From NCBI GenBank assembly GCA_902583075.1, contig CACHUN010000003.1, positions 124,001 to 188,000 on the forward strand: 64,000 bases of DNA, in the 5' to 3' direction. The first letter of the stretch is position 1; every line of letters begins with the position of its first letter. Source of the stretch: an uncultured Pelagibacteraceae bacterium. GTDB lineage: Bacteria; Pseudomonadota; Alphaproteobacteria; Pelagibacterales; Pelagibacteraceae. The notes beneath the pieces are model-generated. The model ran no database searches. It saw only the letters and a program-made list of their open reading frames with translations, and was not told where the DNA came from. Below are positions 27,220-35,051 of the stretch, piece after piece. The position numbers and the translations under genes are program-made.

Positions 27220-27930
27220 ATGTCAGAAAAATATCTAATTGTCGGTGCGACAGGTTCTATCGGATCCAATTTAGCAGAGCAAATGTATTCTTCTGGTAAA
27301 GAAATTCATTTAGTTGGAAGAGATGAAAACCAACTTAAAAATTTAGCTGAGAAATTGAACTCTTCTTATACTGTGGCAGATGTATTACACGAGGGGTTCG
27401 TGGATACAATTAAATCAGACATATCAGAAATCAAAGGTGTAGCATATTGTGTTGGATCTATAGATTTGAAACCTTTAAAGATGGTAACTGAGAATGATTT
27501 CAATAAATGTATGAAACTTAATTTTTATTCTGCGGTGGACTTAATCAAAGGATATCAAGATAATTTAAAACAAAATAATGGTTCAATTGTTTTATTTTCA
27601 ACAGTTGCAGCTCAAAGAGGTTTTACAAATCATTCAATAATAGCATCAACCAAAGCGGCTATTGAGGGACTAACTGTATCATTAGCAGCTGAATTTGCTC
27701 CAAACATAAGAGTTAACAGTGTTGCTCTAAGTTTAACTAATTCTAAGATAGCTCAACCAATGTTAAAAAATATAGCAATTGCTCAAGGAATAGCTAAAGC
27801 CCACCCACTTAAAAGACTAGGTGAGGGTAAAGATGGAGCAGCTTTAGCAAAATTTTTACTTACTGAGGAAAGTTCCTGGGTAACGGGTCAAATAATTGCA
27901 GTTGATGGTGGAAGATCAAAACTTTCATAA
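27220..27930 (+). CDS. SDR-family protein lacking the usual catalytic tyrosine
   Basis: 236 residues. The N-terminal nucleotide-binding G-A-T-G-S-I-G-S-N (about 8-16) and late A-V-D-G-G (about 228-232) are normal for SDRs. In the active site, where Y-x3-K is expected after the S-T-V-A-A strand, the sequence reads H-S-I-I-A-S-T-K, keeping Lys but with Ile in place of Tyr. A minority of SDRs share this. It could be a weakly active or differently catalysing reductase, or a binding protein. Its start is 10 bases from the divergent photolyase start; its end abuts the sugar dehydrogenase gene. Confidence 0.8.
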   Translation: MSEKYLIVGATGSIGSNLAEQMYSSGKEIHLVGRDENQLKNLAEKLNSSYTVADVLHEGFVDTIKSDISEIKGVAYCVGSIDLKPLKMVTENDFNKCMKLNFYSAVDLIKGYQDNLKQNNGSIVLFSTVAAQRGFTNHSIIASTKAAIEGLTVSLAAEFAPNIRVNSVALSLTNSKIAQPMLKNIAIAQGIAKAHPLKRLGEGKDGAALAKFLLTEESSWVTGQIIAVDGGRSKLS

Positions 27931-27931
27931 A

Positions 27932-28996
27932 GTGAAAAAAATAATATACGTTTTAATTATTTTTTTCGTATTTGCCTCAAAATCGTATTCACAAAACTTT
28001 GAATTAGAAAAATTAGTTAACCTAGATTCACCTTGGGGATCCTCTTTTATTAATAGTAATGAAATAATAATTACAGAAAAAAGTGGCAAAATAAAAATTG
28101 TAAATATTTTATCTAGAGAAGTTCAAGAAATTAGTCATCAACTTAACTTTGTTGTCCATGGTCAAGGAGGCTTATTAGATATTATTCATAAAGACAATAA
28201 TATTTGGATTTCATATACTGAAGATAGAGGTGGATATAAAACTAGCACTTCTATTGCAAAAGCAGAATTTAATAAGAAACAATTAAACTTTAAAAATATT
28301 TTTCAAGCAAATCCCCCAATAGACTCTGGTTATCATTTTGGATCAAGATTAGTTATCAAAGATAATTTTATATTTGCTTCTGCGGGTGAGAGAGGACAAG
28401 GTATGATTGCACAAGACGCCTCAAAGCATCCAGGTAGTATTATAAGAATTCATTTAGATGGAAGTATACCAAAAGATAATCCAAAGTTTGAGGGTATGGT
28501 AGATTGGTTGCCAGAGATTTATCAAATTGGAATTAGAAATCCTCAAGGGATGGCACTTTCTGAATTTGATGGAAAAGTTTACATGAGTAATCATGGGGCA
28601 AAAGGTGGAGATTGGTTCGGAGAAGTTAAAAAAGGCGAAAATTATGGATGGAAAATTTTAGGATGGGGAGGAACCAATTATTCTGGAATTCCAATTGGCC
28701 CAAAATGGAAACCTGGATTTACAAAAGCTATTCAATATTGGGTACCCTCAATAGCAACTAGCGCAATAACTATTTATAAAGGTGACGAGTTTAATGAGTG
28801 GAATAGTCATGCTTTAATCACTTCTTTAAAAGATAAATCCTTAAGAAAACTGATATTTGATGACTTATCAAATGTAAAAGAAGAGGTTATTTTTAAAAAT
28901 AAAATTGGAAGAATTAGAGACATTCAAGTGCATCCCTCTAACGGAAAAATTTATTTTTTATCTCAAGATGCTTTATGGTTAATGCAAAGAAAATAG
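27932..28996 (+). CDS. Secreted PQQ-dependent sugar dehydrogenase-like protein
   Basis: 354 residues in the form used. From the GTG at 27932 the product begins with a clean signal peptide (K-K-I-I-Y-V-L-I-I-F-F-V-F-A-S-K). A TTG at 27896 would add 12 residues lying inside the SDR gene and spoil the signal, so I reject it. The body is the soluble aldose (YliI/Asd-like) six-bladed propeller: H-G-Q-G-G-L-L-D (about 70-77), H-F-G-S-R (about 133-137), I-G-I-R-N-P-Q-G (about 197-204) and G-E-N-Y-G-W (about 235-240). It oxidises aldoses or acts on other substrates in the periplasm. PQQ synthesis genes are not in the window. Confidence 0.88.
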   Translation: MKKIIYVLIIFFVFASKSYSQNFELEKLVNLDSPWGSSFINSNEIIITEKSGKIKIVNILSREVQEISHQLNFVVHGQGGLLDIIHKDNNIWISYTEDRGGYKTSTSIAKAEFNKKQLNFKNIFQANPPIDSGYHFGSRLVIKDNFIFASAGERGQGMIAQDASKHPGSIIRIHLDGSIPKDNPKFEGMVDWLPEIYQIGIRNPQGMALSEFDGKVYMSNHGAKGGDWFGEVKKGENYGWKILGWGGTNYSGIPIGPKWKPGFTKAIQYWVPSIATSAITIYKGDEFNEWNSHALITSLKDKSLRKLIFDDLSNVKEEVIFKNKIGRIRDIQVHPSNGKIYFLSQDALWLMQRK

Positions 28997-29011
28997 TATA
29001 TATTAAAATTT

Positions 29012-30115
29012 ATGGATGATGTCGTCATAGTTGGTGGAGGTATAATAGGCGCTGCAACTGCATACTTTTTATCAATGGAAGGTAGAAAAGTTAAGGTAAT
29101 TGAGAGAGACCCTACATATAAGACTGCCTCATTTCCTTTATCTTTGGGTGGATTTAGAAGACAATTTTTTCAAAAAGAAAATATACTTTTAGGTAAATTT
29201 GCTAGAGAATTCATCTTTAAAATACCAGAATTATTAAAAACAAAAAAAAATCCAAACCCAACGGCAAGCATGGTTCCTAATGGATACCTTTTAATGTTTG
29301 GACCAGAACATGCAGAGGAACAATATAAAGCTTTAGAAAATCATAGAGAATGCGATGCTGGTACAAAAAATATTAAAGGTTCAGAATTAAATAAAATTTT
29401 TCCATATATAAATAACGAAGGTATAGAAACAGCTACATATACTGATAATAAAAGTGAAGGTTGGATTGATCCTTTTATGTTTCATAGTGCTTTAAAAAGT
29501 AAAGCAATTGAGTTAGGCGCAGAGTTTCTTAAAGGTGAGGTTAAAAATTTGTCTGAGATAAATGCAAAAACTATCATTTCAGCAGCAGGATGTTGGACTA
29601 AAGAATTGTTATCAGATATTCCAGTTGAACCACAAAAGCACACTGTATTTCGAGTTAAATGCCCAAAACATTTTCCTGATATGCCACTAACTGGAGATTT
29701 AACAACAGGTGTATATTGGAGACCAGAGGGTAAAGAATTCTTAGCAGGTTCACCTATATCTGTGTTTGATGCGAAAGATTTAGAACCAGCATGGAATGAT
29801 TTTGAAGAATTAGTTTGGCCTGCTCTGGCAAAAAGAGTTCCAGCCTTTGAAGAACTAAAATTAACCGGTGGTTGGGCAGGATTTTATGATTGTAATAAAC
29901 TTGATAACAACGCAGTTGTAGGCAAACATCCAAAATATGACAATGTTTATTTAGCTTCCGGTTTCACTGGAAGAGGTTTAATGCAGGCACCAGGAATTGG
30001 AAGGGCTCTGACTGAATTGATCACAACAGGTAGCTACCAATCAATAGATATAAGTGTTTTTGATGTAGAAAGAGTTTTAAAAAGTAATGCTAGACCAGAA
30101 CCTTACGTTTTATAA
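29012..30115 (+). CDS. FAD-dependent oxidoreductase (DAO family)
   Basis: 367 residues. The FAD motif V-G-G-G-I-I-G-A-A-T-A (about 7-17) opens the protein, followed by the family region S-L-G-G-F-R-R-Q-F (about 43-51) and a C-terminal A-S-G-F-T-G-R-G-L-M-Q-A-P-G-I-G (about 320-335). It belongs to the D-amino acid/sarcosine/dimethylglycine oxidase superfamily, near FOXRED1-like proteins. Substrate is probably a secondary or tertiary amine, but no folate-binding domain or partner gene is present to decide. The last six bases overlap a small gene on the other strand. Confidence 0.88.
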   Translation: MDDVVIVGGGIIGAATAYFLSMEGRKVKVIERDPTYKTASFPLSLGGFRRQFFQKENILLGKFAREFIFKIPELLKTKKNPNPTASMVPNGYLLMFGPEHAEEQYKALENHRECDAGTKNIKGSELNKIFPYINNEGIETATYTDNKSEGWIDPFMFHSALKSKAIELGAEFLKGEVKNLSEINAKTIISAAGCWTKELLSDIPVEPQKHTVFRVKCPKHFPDMPLTGDLTTGVYWRPEGKEFLAGSPISVFDAKDLEPAWNDFEELVWPALAKRVPAFEELKLTGGWAGFYDCNKLDNNAVVGKHPKYDNVYLASGFTGRGLMQAPGIGRALTELITTGSYQSIDISVFDVERVLKSNARPEPYVL

Positions 30116-30289
30116 TTTTTTAATATAAACTCCTAGTATTCCGTTAAATATAGATACAGCTAAAATCAATAATTGTCCTTTAAACGAGTAAAATTCAAAG
30201 GATGGATAAAAACTTATCCCAATTGAAAAAAAAAGATAAGTTAACACAAAAGGTCGATAAAATTTTTTTATAAATTTTAAAATTTTCAC
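30110..30289 (-). CDS. Small membrane protein, 59 residues
   Basis: An uninterrupted frame from a GTG at 30287-30289 that directly follows the stop of the EamA permease gene on the same strand. The product starts K-I-L-K-F-I-K-K-F-Y-R-P-F and has two hydrophobic segments (about residues 14-26 and 38-55), with basic ends. Tight stop-start coupling, and the fact that it fills the entire gap up to the convergent FAD gene (6-base overlap), support a real gene. Function unknown; no homologue recognised. Confidence 0.5.
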   Translation of the reverse strand: MKILKFIKKFYRPFVLTYLFFSIGISFYPSFEFYSFKGQLLILAVSIFNGILGVYIKKL

Positions 30290-31138
30290 TTACTTTCTAG
30301 TTGCAATATAAACACCAATTGTTGCTAGTATAAATCCTGCTATATCAATATTAGATAATTTTTCTCCTAAAAATAAATAGGCCATCACAGCAGTTGTAGG
30401 TGGGACAAGAAAAAATAATGTTGAAGTTTTACTAACTGAGCCTGCTTTTATTAAAAACATTAAAATTGTGAAGGCTCCAAATGACACAAGAATAATTTGA
30501 TGTGTCATTCCTAATAAAAATCCTGTTGTAAAATTTATATAAGGAGTTTCAAATGTTAATATTAAAATTAAATTAAAAGCACAGCCCCCAAAAGCTTGAA
30601 ATCCATTATTAACTGATAATGGAATATTACCACTTAATTTTTTTTGCCACAAAGTTCCTGTAGTAATTGCAGCAAGAGCTATAAAACAAGTTACAAGTCC
30701 ATCCTTTGGGAACTCATCTCCAAAATCTACCCCAAGCACTAGTAAAGAGCCAATAAAACCAAATATAATACCAACCCACTGTCTCCACCCAATTACTTCT
30801 TTATAAATTGGTCCTGATAATAAGTTAGTTAATATTGGCTGAAGAGTAACTATTAAAGCTACAACACTTGCAGGGACCCCTACATGAAACGCGTACCAAC
30901 AACCACCAAGATATAATCCATGAAATAATACACCTGTAGTTATACTTTCTAATATGTATCTTACTTTTGTAAAAATTATCTCTTTTTTAAGTAATGCGAA
31001 TAAGAAGAAACCTATAGTTACAATTCCAAATCTAAAGGCAAGTGCTGCAAAAGGTGACGCATTCTGAACTATAATATCACCTGAGATGAATGCGGATGAC
31101 CATAGCAATATAAATAGTAAAGGAAATGTTTTAATCAT
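30290..31138 (-). CDS. EamA-family (DMT) permease
   Basis: 282 residues with ten hydrophobic helices in two EamA repeats. The first begins L-L-F-I-L-L-W-S-S-A-F-I-S-G-D, typical of RhaT/YdcZ-like members; the second half ends with Y-L-F-L-G-E-K-L-S-N and a final helix. Substrate cannot be read from sequence. The small gene at 30110-30289 begins immediately after its stop, and an NADP-dependent reductase gene lies 33 bases upstream on the same strand... direction is minus, so that reductase is transcribed before it. Confidence 0.85.
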   Translation of the reverse strand: MIKTFPLLFILLWSSAFISGDIIVQNASPFAALAFRFGIVTIGFFLFALLKKEIIFTKVRYILESITTGVLFHGLYLGGCWYAFHVGVPASVVALIVTLQPILTNLLSGPIYKEVIGWRQWVGIIFGFIGSLLVLGVDFGDEFPKDGLVTCFIALAAITTGTLWQKKLSGNIPLSVNNGFQAFGGCAFNLILILTFETPYINFTTGFLLGMTHQIILVSFGAFTILMFLIKAGSVSKTSTLFFLVPPTTAVMAYLFLGEKLSNIDIAGFILATIGVYIATRK

Positions 31139-31171
31139 TTATTGAGGATTTTAAGTCACAAATTTTCTAAA

Positions 31172-32179
31172 CTAAATTTTGACAAGCATTTTGCCAATAT
31201 TTTTACCGTTTAATAAATCAATAAATGACTTTGGAGCACTCTCTATTCCTTCGTAGATAGTTTCTCTAAATTTTATTTTACCATCCGCCAACCATTTTGA
31301 CATTTCAGTTTCAAATGGCTCTCTTTCATTATCGTGATCAAAAATAAGAAATCCTTTAATTGTAAGTCTTTTTACTAAAACATAAGCCATATTTTTCAAA
31401 CCAGATCCAGGATTTGTTGCATTCATTTGAGAAATTCTTCCACAAATCACAATACGACCATATATTTTCATTTGGAAAATAGCGGACTCTAAAAAATCTC
31501 CACCAACATTATCGAAATAAAGATCAAAACCATCAGGACAAATTTCCTTGAAATGTAACACAAGGTTTTCTACTTTCTTATAATTAAAAGCATGATCAAC
31601 TTTTAATTCATTTTTTAACCAATCAACTTTTTCATCAGACCCTGTGCTTGCAATAACTTTACAACCAAGATTTTTTGCAATTTGACAAACTGTGGATCCA
31701 ACACTCCCTCCAGCAGAGGAGACTAAAACTGTCTGTCCAGGTTTTAATTCACCGTGTTTTAACAGACCTATATAAGCTGTATGACCTGTCATTCCAAGTG
31801 GACCTAAGTACGACTGTATAGGCATATCAATTGGTTTTAGTTTCTTTAGTTCATCAGAACTACAAACAAATTTATCTCTCATACCAAGACTGCTAAATAC
31901 TAAATCTCCAACACTAAAACCTTTATCATTTGAGAGTTCTACTTTACCGATTGCATACCCTTCCATTTCCTCACCAATTTTAAATGGTGGTTTATAATTT
32001 TTTCTCTCAGTCATTCTTGCACGCATATATGGATCAACTGATATCCATGAATTTGATACTAAGACATTTTTTTCATCATTCATTGAAATTTCTTTTGATT
32101 TTATTTCAAAATCTGTTTCTTTTGGTAATCCAGTTGGAATATAATTTTTTAAAGATACGTATTTACTAACCACAGACAT
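31172..32179 (-). CDS. NADP-dependent oxidoreductase, MDR family (leukotriene B4 dehydrogenase-like)
   Basis: 335 residues. The Rossmann motif S-S-A-G-G-S-V-G-S (about 153-161) and the preceding G-M-T-G-H-T-A-Y-I-G-L (about 128-138) identify the zinc-free medium-chain reductases that include curcumin reductase CurA and alkenal/one oxidoreductases; F-D-N-V-G-G-D (about 222-228) is also typical. It likely reduces the double bond of reactive enones with NADPH, a detoxifying task. msrA ends two bases upstream in the transcript, so the two protective genes are probably coexpressed. Confidence 0.9.
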   Translation of the reverse strand: MSVVSKYVSLKNYIPTGLPKETDFEIKSKEISMNDEKNVLVSNSWISVDPYMRARMTERKNYKPPFKIGEEMEGYAIGKVELSNDKGFSVGDLVFSSLGMRDKFVCSSDELKKLKPIDMPIQSYLGPLGMTGHTAYIGLLKHGELKPGQTVLVSSAGGSVGSTVCQIAKNLGCKVIASTGSDEKVDWLKNELKVDHAFNYKKVENLVLHFKEICPDGFDLYFDNVGGDFLESAIFQMKIYGRIVICGRISQMNATNPGSGLKNMAYVLVKRLTIKGFLIFDHDNEREPFETEMSKWLADGKIKFRETIYEGIESAPKSFIDLLNGKNIGKMLVKI

Positions 32180-32180
32180 T

Positions 32181-32759
32181 TTAAGACCCCCAAATACTAT
32201 TTAATATTGCTTCGCGTCTACATCCTTTTTTATATCTTAAGTAATTAAGAAAATTTATTTGGTAATAATCTTGATGAACAGCCTCTGCCATGTAAAATTT
32301 ATCAAATTTTCTTACATAAGTTACTACTTTTTTTTTAAATTTTTTCTCTATTTCCTTAATACTATTTTCTATTAGGTTTTTTTGCTTATCATTTTGATAA
32401 AATGCCACTGATCTATAACTATATCCCTTGTCACAAAATTGCCCTACAGCATCAAATGGATCAATATTTACCCAGAATTCTTCTAAGAGTTTTTCATAGC
32501 TAACTACTTCTGGAATATATATGACTTCAATAACCTCAAAATGACCTGTATTTCCATATGTAACTTCTTTATAAGTTGGATTTTCGGTAGTGCCACCTGA
32601 ATAGCCAGAGATAACTTTTGAAACACCAAGAATATTTTCAAAAGATTCTTCCATACACCAAAAGCATCCTCCAGCAAAATAGGCTTTTTCAAAATTTGGT
32701 GAATTAGCAAAGCAGTTTGAAGAAATTAGAAAGAAAATTATTGATAAAAGTTTTTTCAT
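32181..32759 (-). CDS. msrA: Peptide-methionine (S)-S-oxide reductase, exported
   Basis: Repairs oxidised methionine. The active-site G-G-C-F-W-C is at residues 30-35 with catalytic Cys32, followed by the G-Y-S-G-G (about 54-58) and H-x-E pattern in G-H-F-E-V (about 73-77). 192 residues. An N-terminal hydrophobic signal (L-L-S-I-I-F-F-L-I-S-S) places it in the periplasm; no later start would retain the core, so the start at 32759 holds. A perfect-stem hairpin ends one base before the ATG, leaving no normal ribosome site. Confidence 0.95.
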   Translation of the reverse strand: MKKLLSIIFFLISSNCFANSPNFEKAYFAGGCFWCMEESFENILGVSKVISGYSGGTTENPTYKEVTYGNTGHFEVIEVIYIPEVVSYEKLLEEFWVNIDPFDAVGQFCDKGYSYRSVAFYQNDKQKNLIENSIKEIEKKFKKKVVTYVRKFDKFYMAEAVHQDYYQINFLNYLRYKKGCRREAILNSIWGS

Positions 32760-32760
32760 T

Positions 32761-32796
32761 AAAGGTAGCTATCTAGATTAATGATAGCTTACCTTT
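32761..32796 (-). terminator. Hairpin after fdh, one base from the msrA start
   Basis: The 13-base arm at 32761-32773 pairs with 32783-32796 through 13 base pairs with one bulged base, over a nine-base loop. Read on the minus strand it lies 20 bases after the fdh stop and ends one base before the msrA ATG. It lacks a long U run, so it may be a partial terminator, a 3' end stabiliser for fdh mRNA, or a structure that controls msrA initiation. Confidence 0.65.
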
Positions 32797-32816
32797 AATG
32801 TTTTGTATTTAAAACT

Positions 32817-34016
32817 CTATTTTTTTTGATATTTTGCCGCTTCTTCAGAACCGCCTGTAGCGCTTCCTTTACTATAAGAATGCGCACCCATTCCAGCTAA
32901 TTGTCCATCTTTAACAATTAAGTATTGGTTACGTATTTCACTACCTTCAAAGAAACATTCCAAGATTTCTCTTACACCATCAGCATATCTAGCTTGAGCA
33001 GATAGTGAAGTTCCAGAAGTATGAGGTGTCATTCCATGGTTTGGCATTGTTCTCCATACATGATCGTTTGGAGCTGGCTGAGGAAACCACACGTCTCCTG
33101 CATATCCACTTAGTTGACCACTTTCTAAAGCTTTAGCAATTGCATCTCTATTACAAATTTTACCTCTTGCTGTATTCACAATATATGCACCTTTTTTCAT
33201 TTTACCTATCATTTCATCATCAAATAAATTTTCTGTTTCAGGATGAAGAGGACAGTTAATTGTAACAACATCACATACTTTAACCATAGACTCAACAGTT
33301 TCATGAAAAGTAAGATTTAACTCTTTTTCAACTGATTCAGGTAATCTATGTCTATCAAAATAATGAAGATGTACATCAAATGGTTTCATTTTTCTGAGTG
33401 CATCTAAACCAATTCTTCCAGCCGCAACTGTTCCAATGTGCATTCCTTCAACATCGTAAGACCTTTGAACAGCATCTGCTATATTCCATCCACCTTCATT
33501 TACGATTCGATGTTGGTTGTGGTAATCTCGAACAAGTGAAACTATCATCATTACTATATGCTCAGCAACTGATCTTGAGTTACAGAAAGTAACTTCTACG
33601 ACATCAATTTTATGATCCATTGCTGCTTGTAAATCTACGTGATCTGAACCAATTCCTGCAGTAATTGCCATTTTCAAGTTTTTTGCTTTTTCAATCTTTT
33701 CTTTTGTTAAATAATAAGGAAAGAATGGTTGAGAAATAACTATATCTGCATCGACTATATGTTTATCAGCCTCGCATCCTTCTCCATCTTTACTATTTGT
33801 TACAACTAACTCATGACCATTGCTCTCTAAAAATTTTCTTAATCCTAATTCACCAGATACACATCCTAACAATTCTCCAGGTGTGAAATCCCTACCTTTT
33901 GGACTTGGTAGTGTCATCCCATCTGGATATTTTTCTAGTTTTGGAAGATCTGACAATGGGTAGCTTTTAGGCATCCCACCTTTTGGATCATCATATAATA
34001 CGCAAAGTACTTTCAT
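32817..34016 (-). CDS. fdh: NAD-dependent formate dehydrogenase
   Basis: Oxidises formate to CO2 with NADH formation, the last step of C1 oxidation known in SAR11. The 399-residue, single-subunit enzyme belongs to the D-2-hydroxyacid dehydrogenase family and shows formate dehydrogenase hallmarks: P-F-F-P-Y-Y at 98-103, the nucleotide motif G-T-V-A-A-G-R-I-G at 195-203, Y-F-D-R-H-R with the Asp that selects NAD over NADP (about 219-224), and the late H-T-S-G-T-S-L-S-A-Q with catalytic His (about 333-342). A good A-G-G-A-G ribosome site precedes the ATG. Confidence 0.95.
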   Translation of the reverse strand: MKVLCVLYDDPKGGMPKSYPLSDLPKLEKYPDGMTLPSPKGRDFTPGELLGCVSGELGLRKFLESNGHELVVTNSKDGEGCEADKHIVDADIVISQPFFPYYLTKEKIEKAKNLKMAITAGIGSDHVDLQAAMDHKIDVVEVTFCNSRSVAEHIVMMIVSLVRDYHNQHRIVNEGGWNIADAVQRSYDVEGMHIGTVAAGRIGLDALRKMKPFDVHLHYFDRHRLPESVEKELNLTFHETVESMVKVCDVVTINCPLHPETENLFDDEMIGKMKKGAYIVNTARGKICNRDAIAKALESGQLSGYAGDVWFPQPAPNDHVWRTMPNHGMTPHTSGTSLSAQARYADGVREILECFFEGSEIRNQYLIVKDGQLAGMGAHSYSKGSATGGSEEAAKYQKK

Positions 34017-34059
34017 TTTTTCTCCTAATATTTATGTTTTAAAATCTCTCTATAGATAT

Positions 34060-34100
34060 TTTCTTAAGAAAGTGTAGCATAAAATTAGAACATCAATCAA
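34060..34100 (-). promoter_or_regulatory. Candidate fdh promoter with adjoining palindrome
   Basis: On the minus strand TTGATT (34095-34100), 18 bases, TACACT (34071-34076) form a plausible -35/-10 pair upstream of fdh. A perfect 12-base palindrome, TTTCTTAAGAAA (34060-34071), begins at the -10 end and would cover the transcription start, the usual place for a repressor operator. Promoter elements are only moderate matches, so this is tentative. Confidence 0.35.
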
Positions 34101-34115
34101 ACGAATAGTAGTTGA

Positions 34116-34577
34116 TTAGGGGTATTTCTTTTTAGCAACGAATTTATTCAGAATAATTCCAAAGGCTATTATAATCAAACATCCAGTTAATATTGGAGAG
34201 AACAAATAGTCAAACGATACTGAGCCCAATATGACTATAATAGGATTTCCTCCAGCTGGGGGGTGGGTTACATCTAGTAAAATCATCAATCCAACACCAA
34301 GACCTACCGCTAAAGGTATTGAAATATATATTGGCAAGGGGATAAAATTATAAAATAGAATTCCAATTGCTGAAGTTACTAGATGACCAAATAATATATT
34401 TTTAGGTTTAGCAAATGGGCTTTCTGGGTAACCATACAAAAGAACCATCGAGGACCCAAATGATGCAATTAAAAAAAGTCCAAAATTAGTTTTATAAGTT
34501 AATAAAGTTAAAACACCAATTGTTATAGTTGTAAAAATCAACGCTAAAAGGGATTTTAAAATTTTATCTTTATTCAT
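34116..34577 (-). CDS. HPP-family membrane protein
   Basis: 153 residues with about five membrane helices. The family signature T-H-P-P-A-G-G-N-P (about 108-116) is intact, and the S-F-G-S-S-M-V-L-L-Y-G region near 39-49 with P-F-A-K-P fits too. Plant and cyanobacterial HPP proteins have been linked to nitrite transport; the role here is unproven. The ATG directly follows the stop of the IscU-like gene, so both are translated from one message. Confidence 0.85.
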   Translation of the reverse strand: MNKDKILKSLLALIFTTITIGVLTLLTYKTNFGLFLIASFGSSMVLLYGYPESPFAKPKNILFGHLVTSAIGILFYNFIPLPIYISIPLAVGLGVGLMILLDVTHPPAGGNPIIVILGSVSFDYLFSPILTGCLIIIAFGIILNKFVAKKKYP

Positions 34578-34973
34578 TTATTGTATTACTTTTTTTAAAG
34601 CTTTTATTGGAAGTGTTAAACATTCTTTCCTTGCATAATTTTTTTTATCAAAGAGTTTTTTAAACTCTTTCCATTCCCTTGGAAATGAAATATTTTCTTT
34701 ATCATTAAACTTATCTAATAATTTTAAAAAATTTTTAATTTTATCTTTACTTTTTTTCTTAAAATTTTTTGTAGCTAAATTTGCAGATGCATTGCAATAT
34801 ATGCAAGATTGAGACTGATAAGAAAAATCTTTTATAACATTGTCTTTAATAATTAAAAAAATTTCAATCTCATCACCACAAATTTGACTTTTATATTTCA
34901 TCGAATGAGTAAAGTTATGAATCTGTTTATTGTTTTTGGTATCAGAAGCTATTTTTAAAATATTAATATCCAT
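34578..34973 (-). CDS. IscU/SufU-like iron-sulfur scaffold protein
   Basis: 131 residues. The three-cysteine scaffold pattern is recognisable: I-C-G-D (Cys32 with Asp34), C-I-Y-C (Cys57/Cys60) where IscU has its second Cys, and K-E-C-L-T-L-P (Cys118), close to the SufU ending R-x-K-C-x-L-L-P. The extra cysteine in C-x2-C is unusual, and the protein is divergent elsewhere. No cysteine desulfurase or Suf genes lie nearby; instead it is fused in transcript to an HPP protein. Family membership is likely, exact function uncertain. Confidence 0.75.
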   Translation of the reverse strand: MDINILKIASDTKNNKQIHNFTHSMKYKSQICGDEIEIFLIIKDNVIKDFSYQSQSCIYCNASANLATKNFKKKSKDKIKNFLKLLDKFNDKENISFPREWKEFKKLFDKKNYARKECLTLPIKALKKVIQ

Positions 34974-35051
34974 TAATTTGAGTATTTATTTGATTGTTAT
35001 TATACAAATTTATATTTATATTTTCATACTTCTTAAATAAAAAAATAGCAC

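Noticed and set aside
27896-27931. Upstream TTG start of the sugar dehydrogenase
   Set aside because: It overlaps the SDR gene and would place charged residues before an otherwise clean signal peptide beginning at the GTG at 27932.
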